The position numbers were made by a program, and so were the translations under genes. From the NCBI GenBank assembly GCA_014825775.1, contig MVAQ01000337.1, positions 1-15,835 on the forward strand: DNA of 15,835 nt, given 5' to 3'. Source of the DNA: Krasilnikovozyma curviuscula (Eukaryota > Basidiomycota > Tremellomycetes > Cystofilobasidiales > Mrakiaceae). The notes under the pieces were generated by a model, which did not search any database, was not told the DNA's origin, and worked only from the letters and a program-made list of their open reading frames with translations. Below are positions 9,004 through 15,835 of the stretch, piece after piece. Every line of letters begins with the position of its first letter. The first letter of the stretch is position 1.

Positions 9004-9657
9004 AATGTGAGATGTGTATTTGGAAGGAGAAGGGGTGTTGGGAAGGCAGATGGGTTTGTGTTTTTGGGGAGATGGTGCGTGTTTGGGAGAGGGCCAGCGT
9101 GTGCCCTCCTTCTTATAGCATCGTGTGACTTGGTGTTCGCCACCAACGGGACGAAACAGCGGAAGCACACCACAGTTCGCGTTGATTCGAAAAAAAGACA
9201 GATCTTGCGCCAGATAGCGACGACGTCCTTGGCCTAGCAGATACCAGTGAGCTGCTAAGAGATTTTGAATGTTGCAATGGTGGACTCATCTCAAATCCTT
9301 GTGGCGCGATGATTGTCCAGCACGACACGCACTGCGCGAGCGAGTCGCCCTACGCCAATTGCGTCGATGCGAGGTTTCCACAACATACGTGATCCTTGCA
9401 GTTTAAAAGTCGGTCATGGTCCGCCGAGAGTAATCGTTCAACGCTGTGTGCTATAGCTTGCCTAAGGAACAGGTACGATGGTAGCGTTGATGTTGTGAAC
9501 GGGTGCAATGCTGCCAGATGAAGCTATCGTTCTTCTCGAGTACAAAAGAAGTAAGAAGATATCTACATCCCCTTTTCTTTTCTTTTCTTCTTTTTTTTTT
9601 TTTAGAAAAGGACAACTCCTATGATGACCATCAAAGCTCTAAATGTCTTCAATCTCC
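9004..9657. promoter_or_regulatory. Upstream region of the Stf2-like gene and 3' flank of the MAPEG gene
   Basis: Both neighbours are on the minus strand, so this 654-base stretch holds the end of the MAPEG transcript and the promoter of the Stf2-like gene. Two short stress-element-like words occur: AGGGG near 9030 and CCCCT at 9569-9573. Such five-base words are expected by chance. The strongest feature is the pyrimidine tract at 9568-9603. An open frame on the plus strand runs through part of this region and across exons 1 and 2 of the Stf2-like gene, and is not credible as a gene. Confidence 0.4.
9568..9603. repeat. Pure pyrimidine tract (TTTTC repeats followed by a T run)
   Basis: Thirty-six consecutive pyrimidines on the plus strand: three TTTTC-like units, then a run of 13 T ending at 9603. 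On the minus strand it is a poly-purine/poly-A tract, about 570 bases upstream of the Stf2-like ATG and about 55 bases after the MAPEG stop. Poly(dA:dT) tracts often keep promoters free of nucleosomes; that role is inferred here. Confidence 0.8.
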
Positions 9658-10540
9658 TTAGAAAGATGCAATGACCATCGAGACGGCAGTCCAGGTAGTC
9701 AAACCGAGGATACCAATGGCACCAACGTTGTGAAGTTGGCCACCGTACGCGTATCTATTTGAAGGAGTACCGGTGGAATAGCCTAAGAAACATAGGTAAA
9801 CTGAAGCTCAGAAACAGCGGGGGGTGGCGCACAGAGTTACAAAGTCTGGGCTCACCGAAGGTGTAGCAAAATCTACCAACAACCCAGGTAGCACCGAGGG
9901 ATGCAGCAGCGATTGGGTGAGCAAGCCCAGAAAAGAGAATACCGAAGATCATCTGTGGGAGGATCTAGAATAAGGAAACAGGAAAATGCCTGTCAATATC
10001 GGCTGGAAAACTAATTAAAGGGCTACAACTTACCTCCAAGGTGTTACCGTGGGCTCTTTGAGCTATTTTTTTGGTAGACGAAAGAGCAGAGACTGTCAAA
10101 GCCGAGCTCATCGAATATAGCGAGAGGAAGAGGAAGCGCGGGCACCGGCTTCAGTCTCCACACATACCACAATTGAAGATCTTAGCGTTTGCGTCGGCCT
10201 CCATTTCAGCCTTTTCAGCGTAGAGCTGTGGGTACTTAATGCCAGACTTGCCTCTCCATTTGGAAACACTGGTAGGAGGTGTGCCGGAAGCAGTAGCAGT
10301 TGTCAGTCAACCCTCGCTTTTCTATGAGATTTGAAGCTGAGCAAAAGACTGAGGATACGCACGTCAGGATTTGATATATGTGAAGGTAGACTAGTAGCAG
10401 GTGTAGGTGAAGACCAAAGGGATCAGTACAGATATTTCATACATCTCAGCGCAAGCAAGCTCACAGGTTGAAGCAACCGTCAGGGCGACGTAGCCGTAGT
10501 TCTTTGGCAAGAGACCTAGTCCAACAGCAACAGTAGACAT
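9658..10540 (-). CDS. Microsomal glutathione S-transferase 3-type MAPEG membrane protein
   Basis: Six minus-strand exons: 10540-10465, 10390-10363, 10268-10168, 10062-10034, 9964-9856, 9782-9658; 155 residues, close to about 152 for human MGST3. The product begins MSTVAVGLGLLPKNYGYV and has four probable membrane helices: about 14-36, 79-97, 98-114 and 134-153. The MAPEG signature FNCAQRAHGNTLE is at 66-78, with KYPQLYAEK just before it, and a catalytic-loop-like segment GRFCYTFGYSTG follows near 108-119. Family members are ER or mitochondrial-membrane trimers with glutathione transferase/peroxidase activity towards lipid hydroperoxides, or leukotriene C4 synthase activity in animals; the fungal substrate is not shown by sequence. 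The start matches family N-termini, but the frame stays open to an ATG at 10618 that would add 26 residues (MPAKKQREV...). Confidence 0.93.
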
Positions 10541-10998
10541 ATTTGGAATGGAACAGGTGTGTAAGAGAGAGGTGGTGGAGAGAGAGAGGTGAACCTCACG
10601 TTGCTTTTTCGCTGGCAATTTTCAGATTGATTCGGCTTCCTCCAACTGGCGGAAGCCCGAGCGGTTCGAGGCCTCGTCATGTTTCCACATTATTTCCATG
10701 AGCACCTGCAGAGGCGTGTTGGACAAGTTGAGTGGTTCGCTCGAGAAAACAACAAGTCTGTCCAACTGTCTGTTTTGATTTTGGCGGAGTTGATCAGCTA
10801 AGTTCGGTTCGCTATTCATGCACGGGAAGGCGTCTTGGTGACGTCTGGACAAGATCGATCAATGCAAGGCGCCATATTAAGTACGTAAGCAGGAGTCTCT
10901 TTCCCCTCCCCCGGTTGGCTCGAAAGACACGAATCAAATAGCCTGAATATCCCCGGCAGTCCAGCCGCATGTTCTGGTACCAGTAGTCGAACCCGAGA
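10541..10998. other. Intergenic region: MAPEG promoter and 3' end of the small unrecognised gene
   Basis: These 458 bases separate two minus-strand genes. Open frames of 69-76 codons on both strands (10622-10852, 10732-10941) have no recognisable sequence and overlap each other. I see no clear TATA box; the leader next to the MAPEG gene is rich in GA on the plus strand (GAGAGAG near 10575-10590). Confidence 0.45.
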
Positions 10999-11450
10999 TC
11001 AAAATGGCCACTTTGGAAGGTTGAACCTCTCCTGATTTCTACGAGCAGCCAGTTCCTTCAGGATAACCTTGCCTCCCTTATCCGGTTCCATGGCTCGATA
11101 TTTTGAGGTGACTCGGGACAGTGGCAGAGTTGGGGAGGACGACGAGTGCGTTAGCGGCTGAGAAAGCAGCATCACTGTACGACAGTATGTGAGCAAAAAG
11201 GCGCTCTAACAAGAAACGATCAGGAAACCTACTTCTCTTAGTGAAAGATCAGATCAGTACTTGCCGTACAAGACTGCTTGTTTGCGATCTTCACAATCTC
11301 TTGGTCCGATGACAAAGGCGAGTATGTTAGATCTAAATTAGGAGTTCGCCCTTTGATGATTATGATAACACCTGAATTGAATGTGAGAAGAATGAACGGT
11401 GCAAGGAGTCGACTGTAAGCCACCTTACTATTCGGAATACTTCGCGTCAT
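10999..11450 (-). CDS. Candidate small protein of 86 residues, unrecognised, one possible membrane segment
   Basis: A four-exon model on the minus strand (11450-11372, 11299-11261, 11205-11176, 11111-10999) closes in frame. All three introns are in phase 1, with lengths of 72, 55 and 64 nt, like neighbouring genes, and branch-like sites CTAAC, CTAAG and CTAAC before the first following AG. The predicted product starts MTRSIPNSKVAYSR, has a hydrophobic stretch LLAPFILLTF (about 15-24), a basic middle part, and ends in a charged helix-like region with the terminus RFNLPKWPF. The last exon reads most like coding sequence. I do not recognise the family. A short protein with one N-terminal hydrophobic segment and a charged tail is a common layout for mitochondrial assembly factors, but that is only a guess. 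Alternative joins exist for the two small middle exons, so the middle of the protein is uncertain. Confidence 0.45.
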
Positions 11451-11739
11451 TGCTGAATAGGTTTGTTTGCTGCGAATAGGATGGATAGTACTTTCTATCA
11501 ACTGTCGATGATTCCGCTTACGCATAAATTCAGCATTCGTGAGAAATCTGTAGCTCGTAATTTTATTTTTAAGTTTTGTATCTACATCCTCCGTTCAAAA
11601 GTAAAACAGAACCGCCTCTCTGCATTGCTGATCTCTCCCTTCCTAAATTTGTCTGGCCTTCCCTTTCTAATCCCTCCCACTCGCACTCTTGCCATCTACA
11701 GGCCTTACGGAACACATGAATACGTGTTGTGTTACCATT

Positions 11740-13339
11740 TTAGTAGCCCTTTGCCCCTGGAGCGGATTCACCCTGTCTCTTGAGCTTGAGGAGGATTTCC
11801 TTCATTCGTTGGAGATCAGATCCGCCTGGAGTAGAACGAGCGACAGTCTTGGATTCTGTCATTGGACACCGAACAAATTAGGAACCGAGAAGTAAATAAA
11901 ATTATTTTTCGGTAGTTCGTCAGTTTTCGGAGGAAATGGAGCAGATACAACAACAAGACTGACGGGAGTTCTCCAACTCGATAGTCGCACAAATTCTTTC
12001 CCAAGTGGTACCCTCGCTCAAACTCTCCTGCAGTCGCTTCAAGAAATCAGCTTCTTGTTCCCTAACAATTTCGAAAGTTGTTAGTGAGCCAATCTATTGG
12101 AAATCACAGAATTGAAAGGTGTTGACTGACTTGTTCTCTTTTATGCTCTTTTCTTTGGACTGGTTGTATGAATCGTAGAAGTCATCTATCTGCTTCTCAG
12201 CAGCAAGCTGAGTTTCTTCCTTCTTTTTCTATTTCATGAAAAGCCAACGCAGAAAGGAGGTCAGCTAGAGTCCTTTGGGAATGAAGCAGAAAGATGCCCT
12301 TCCATTCGCCGGCTTCCACCTCTGCCAGCTCGTCAAAGCACAAAGGTGCAGCTGGAATGTGCAATAGACCACTATTTTGCATTGCCGTAAGGAAACTGAA
12401 ACGAACCTTTGACTTCTCATCTCTCTCCGCAATCCTCGCCTTTTGCGTTTCCTTCCAAGCGAGAATGACTTCGCTGTCTTCTTCCTTCTCCTCTACAACT
12501 GGGAAAGTGGTGATGGTTCTAGATTGGGTGCCTGGTGGGTGGGTTGGTGTTGGCGCGTAAGGGGAGGTACCGTACGAAACCTGAGATGGTGGTAGCTGTG
12601 CAGAACATCGAAGATACGCCCCAATTACACTCATTAATTTAATACAAAAAATCTCTCTAATGACGGGCTACAAGAAGGCGAAAAGGAAGAACTCACAACA
12701 GTTTCGCTGATATCAGGAAATTCACTCTCAAAGGCGTCTAGTTCTTCGTCACCCGTCACTGTCACTGGAGGTGGTGCTGAAGTTTGAGCTGGTGTTAATG
12801 AATCAATGCTTGGGAAACCTGCAGTTAGTAATGATGCTTGGGCTGGTGCTGGAAGGGATGGTGGTGGTCCGGAGAGGTCATCTAGATTTCATTTGTCGTT
12901 GACATCAAGCGAGGAAGAGACGAAAGGGAAAGCAAGTCAAGAAGGAAGAGGCACAATGGTCAGAACTGATGTCAGAACAGAGTCAAAACCACTCGTTCCT
13001 GCAGTAAAGACTAATCCAGCGTGTAGCTATTGCTCCCACATCCGCACGACAATGCTGTTTCGCTCACAGCGACTCTCGTAGCCTTCGAAAGCCTACTCAC
13101 CTCCTAGATCTGGGAAATCGGTCGCTCCTGCAAACATATCACCAGTGGGAGCACTGCCACCATCATTGTCTGTTGTGAAAAGGCTGGCATCATTCCCTAT
13201 ACAGGGCCATTTCATTGTAGAAAAGGAAAGGGGAGGAGCGTCAGCCACGCACGCTCAGCAAGATGGGCAACACAAGCGACGCTTGAGTCTTACCAAGGAT
13301 TGCTCGTTCCCTGGCGAGGAAATCATCTACTTCAGACAT
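11740..13339 (-). CDS. CLC1: Clathrin light chain
   Basis: Seven minus-strand exons: 13339-13294, 13196-13101, 12881-12697, 12580-12407, 12228-12131, 12061-11964, 11855-11740; 270 residues. The N-terminus MSEVDDFLARERAILG and the following Asp/Phe-rich part resemble other light chains. A Pro/Ala/Ser-rich low-complexity segment spans about 50-135. Residues about 140-230 form the long charged helix that packs on the clathrin heavy chain (VILAWKETQKARIAERD, QIDDFYDSYNQSKEKS, KEQEADFLKRLQE), followed by the conserved TTWERI and a basic tail with LQRMKEILLKLKRQ. Light chains regulate assembly of clathrin coats on endocytic and trans-Golgi vesicles. Introns 2 (213... bases 12882-13100, 219 nt) and 4 (178 nt) are long for this locus; intron 2 holds a second plausible acceptor. 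The length is somewhat above the yeast protein (233 residues), mainly in the disordered segment. Confidence 0.93.
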
Positions 13340-13632
13340 CCTTCAAGGTTCAATTTTGGGGTTTTGTGAAAGTGAGAATGGGTTGGCAGCGACTAAGCAG
13401 AGGGAGGTTGAGCAGATGAGAGAACAAAACTAAGAAAAGTCCCAAAATCACCATATTTCTTTCGGAACCAATGTGAGCATGCTAATATATAGGAGAAGAT
13501 AACTCTTTCAGGTGATACTATGCAGAAAAATGAAGAATATAGGCAAGAAATTCTCTAGCACAAGTGGCGCCGGTATGGTGGGCGGAAACCAGGTTGCTTT
13601 CATCGCTCAAGTAACAAGCTCACTCGAAAGTC
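13340..13632. promoter_or_regulatory. Divergent promoter between the clathrin light chain and lactonase genes
   Basis: Only 293 bases separate the two divergent start codons, so both promoters lie here. A TATA-like AATATATAGG near 13484-13493 is about 140 bases upstream of the lactonase ATG. Two upstream ATGs precede that start (13520 and 13530). Regulatory roles are inferred. Confidence 0.5.
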
Positions 13633-13649
13633 ATGGCTCACCAAGATGA
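13520..13649 (+). promoter_or_regulatory. Two upstream ORFs before the lactonase start, one overlapping it
   Basis: uORF 1 runs from ATG 13520 to TAG 13556-13558 (12 codons). uORF 2 runs from ATG 13530 to TGA 13647-13649 (39 codons) in another frame and passes over the lactonase ATG at 13633. If transcripts start upstream of 13520, uORF 2 would compete with the main start. The transcription start is unknown, so they may lie outside the mRNA. Confidence 0.4.
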
Positions 13650-15534
13650 AACGAAGATACGACTTCCCAATACTGCTCAGGTCAGAGTTGGTAGTGCCTC
13701 ATCTGGTCGTAATGCCTTTCTAACCCCTTCGTTCCCATCTCTTGCCTATAGCTGGTACTTCCAAAGACAACTGCTGTAATTCCATTCCCTTTCTCTAGGA
13801 CAGCGACTGCACCATTCTTTAATACCTCTGGGAAGAATGGAGCTAGATCCTTCGTTACCGTTGATCATGTAAGCGAAAGTGTCATTTCTTCGCGGCCTGA
13901 TGATACTAATTGAATATCTCTGCTTTGGCAGTCAAAGCCTTTCGTTGTTCATCATCCATCTTTCTTGGACATCATCGGAGAAAACCCATCTTTGGAGGTG
14001 ATTGCAGAGTCGTCTACCGGAGAAAAATTCGTGAGAGCCCTATATACCTTTTAGGCCGGCAAATTCTGGTAATGACCATAATCTGTTGTTGTGTGTGTAG
14101 GCCCATGAGGCTCCAGTGTATATAAAGGAACTAAAATCGGTTTTCTACTCTTCGAATATCTACAACCATCGTAGCGAAGGCAAAGAATACACAGATGTTG
14201 CGCTGATCCCCGTTCCATCAACTTCAACATTCAAAATACAACCACCACCACTCGAAACATCGCCACCTATCTCCATGGCAAATGGAGCAATACGTTATTG
14301 TGACACCTTGATTGTCTGTGCACAAGGCTTCTTCACCACACCATCGTCAGTCACTCAGATGGAACTCAAGCCCCCATTCAAGACTAAAGAAATCCTGAAC
14401 AACTACATGGGTCGAGCATTCAACAGCATCAATGATATTGCTGTCTTGCCCCCTCCTAACTGGGCAAAGCCAACCGGTCGCACGCTGGACTACACTACTG
14501 CCGGCGAAGATGGCCATGGCGAATTGGGAACGACTATTTGGTTCACTGATCCTACTTATGGAGCGGATCAAAAGTTCAAATCTGATGTAATTGTCGATCT
14601 ACACGTTGCTTCCCGAATACTGAGGTATGACGGTACAGAGTTAACCTCTACCTTGTCTTCCATTTACAGCCAGAGCTTCCCTCTCAAGTATACTGCTTCA
14701 ATCCTCAAACTGGTAAGAATTTTCTCAGTTTCAATCTGATACCTCCTTAGTTTTAAGACTTGAATGAAATAACTCGCCTTCTAAACTAAGGGGACACTCG
14801 TGTCGTCGCTGACGGATTCGATCACCCGAACGGCATCTGTTTCAACCTGGAGGGGACGATCTGCTACATCACGGATACTGGGTTCATTCACGGAAGTGGT
14901 AAAATTAGACCTGATCATGCTGGAACAATGTGGGTGATATCTCTATTGCCCTGGTTTATCTTTCCTTTCCCTTCATCGACTCTGCGCTGACTGGGAATTT
15001 AAACGGCTGGTCGCTGAACCCATAGCTACGCCTTTGATGTTGTTCATCCTCCTCAAGGGTCAGATTTGACAGCACATGGGCCAATATTGAAAAATCGTCG
15101 AGTCTTTGCCTTCACCGATTCGGGCGCTCCAGATGGAGTGAAATGTGATCACAAAGGGAACGTGTACTCGGGAGTGCGTATTTCCCCAGGTTGCGAATGA
15201 TTTTTATCGTCTAATGAAAATTTTCCTCTGCTCACGTTTATGTCAGTGTTTTGACGGTCTTCACGTCTGGAACTCTTCTGGTGCGTCGGACCCCCGTTCG
15301 ACTCATACCATTTTCACGAGCCAAGCAGCTCACTTCTACTCTCCTTCTCCAGGTACCCTCATCGGTCGTATCACTTTCTTCCCAGACCCTGAAAGCTCTT
15401 TCCCAGATCTCGCAAGGACCTGTGCCAACTTCTGCTTCGTGCCGGGTGGTGGGATAGTTTTGATGGCTGAAGACAGAATTTACTTTGCGACGCTGACTGG
15501 GAAGGATGTCAAGGGCGCGCTTCTCTTAGATTAA
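13633..15534 (+). CDS. SMP-30/gluconolactonase-type lactonohydrolase
   Basis: Nine exons: 13633-13680, 13752-13868, 13932-14030, 14101-14586, 14670-14712, 14791-14929, 15026-15173, 15247-15280, 15353-15534. They join in frame to 431 residues. The sequence matches the calcium-dependent six-bladed beta-propeller lactonases (fungal D-lactonohydrolase/gluconolactonase group): SINDIAVLPPP (Asn ligand), TIWFTDPTYG, PELPSQVYCFNPQTG, TRVVADGFDHPNGICF, ITDTGF, and DSGAPDGVKCDHKGNVYSG, which contains the DGxxxD metal and catalytic segment. Family members hydrolyse aldonolactones, such as gluconolactone or pantoyl lactone, to the acids. The N-terminus MAHQDETKIRLPNTAQ is hydrophilic with no signal peptide, so a cytosolic enzyme is likely, unlike secreted fungal lactonohydrolases. 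The frame through 14587-14669 stays open, but removing that stretch as an intron restores the conserved PELPSQVYCFNP segment. Actual substrate not determined. Confidence 0.92.
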
Positions 15535-15762
15535 TTTGATTTCAGATGCAGCTATTGCCAGAGCAAGAGCTACTTACTACATCATTATGAGGACGACAAG
15601 AAAGGTAGACTAGTTATTCAGTTTATTATATTTTACAATTTTGTTGTTTGCAGTTAGGTCAGAATGCATCACTTGCATAAATTCAAGAGATCGCTATATT
15701 CAAATGCCGTTGACCAATGTGTAGACAATACTTCTATTTCTCTCTCTAGTATCCATCAACGT
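15535..15762. other. AT-rich 3' region between convergent genes
   Basis: This 228-base stretch follows the lactonase stop and precedes a probable minus-strand stop codon at 15765-15763. It is AT-rich around 15620-15650. It contains no ORF or RNA gene that I can support, and probably carries both polyadenylation regions. Confidence 0.5.
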
Positions 15763-15835
15763 CTAACCAACAGACTTGACATGCTTCCATGGACCTCCCG
15801 TCCAGGCGTGCACTCGGTGAGCCGCAAGCTGAGAG
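15763..15835 (-). CDS. Probable C-terminal end of an unrecognised protein (partial, runs off the right edge)
   Basis: Read on the minus strand from the edge, one frame is open to a TAG at 15765-15763 and gives the C-terminus AAHRVHAWTGGPWKHVKSVG. The composition (Trp, His, Lys, Gly) looks like the end of a folded domain, and the position fits a gene convergent with the lactonase. At 23 residues I cannot name the family. It could also be chance or lie across an intron border. Confidence 0.35.
   Translation of the reverse strand, partial: SQLAAHRVHAWTGGPWKHVKSVG

Noticed and set aside
8773..9237. Plus-strand open frame of 154 codons opposite the Stf2-like gene
   Set aside because: It runs across two exons and introns of the minus-strand gene, whose splice junctions all keep phase; the composition (rich in Arg, Cys and Gly) is typical of an antisense shadow.
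9568..9603. Pyrimidine/poly-A tract as evidence of a retroposed or mobile element
   Set aside because: There are no flanking target-site duplications or element-like sequence next to it; a simple low-complexity tract near a promoter is sufficient.
11463..11783. Plus-strand open frame of 106 codons
   Set aside because: It overlaps the last exon of the clathrin light chain gene on the opposite strand and its downstream flank, has no recognisable sequence, and shows no splice continuation.
14587..14739. Continuous coding through the lactonase region after exon 4
   Set aside because: The frame stays open here by chance. Removing 14587-14669 restores the family segment PELPSQVYCFNPQTG in another frame, so this part is an intron followed by an exon in a different frame.

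Overview
The window looks like nuclear DNA of a basidiomycete fungus, most likely a tremellomycete (Cryptococcus, Kwoniella or Tremella-like). The reasons are compact, intron-dense genes (up to 11 introns in about 1.1 kb of coding sequence), mostly 55-110 nt introns with GT..AG ends and CTAAY/CTGAY-like branch sites, several very short exons, and protein sequences close to fungal orthologues. The organism is inferred from gene style; there is no rRNA or other marker. No mobile element, CRISPR array, tRNA or rRNA was found.

Layout: (1) 1-550, minus: 5' part of a glutamine-rich, low-complexity protein gene running off the left edge, with a probable intron in its leader. (2) 1730-3544, plus: ten-exon LaeA-like SAM-dependent methyltransferase. 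(3) 4075-5608, plus: nine-exon catalytic subunit of protein phosphatase 4 (PPP4C/Pph3). (4) 5826-7779, plus: twelve-exon cyclophilin-40 (PPIase plus TPR, Cpr6 type). (5) 8112-9003, minus: four-exon small hydrophilic protein resembling Stf2/Tma10. (6) 9658-10540, minus: six-exon MAPEG protein, microsomal glutathione S-transferase 3 type. (7) 10999-11450, minus: candidate four-exon 86-residue protein that I do not recognise. (8) 11740-13339, minus: seven-exon clathrin light chain. (9) 13633-15534, plus: nine-exon SMP-30/lactonohydrolase-type protein. (10) 15763-15835, minus: probable C-terminal end of a further gene.

Exon models were built by hand from splice signals, reading-frame closure and family similarity. 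For genes 2-6, 8 and 9 every junction keeps frame and the predicted lengths (349, 306, 371, 175, 155, 270 and 431 residues) fit, except that gene 5 is longer than its yeast relatives. The genes are mostly housekeeping and independent of each other; the window is not a pathway cluster and I see no new multi-gene system. What deserves a second look is mostly gene structure: a leader intron with a roughly 200-nt zone free of AG, a frame-supported GC-AG intron, three consecutive microexons of 16, 17 and 15 nt, an upstream ORF overlapping the lactonase start, possible N-terminal extensions, and the unrecognised 86-residue gene.
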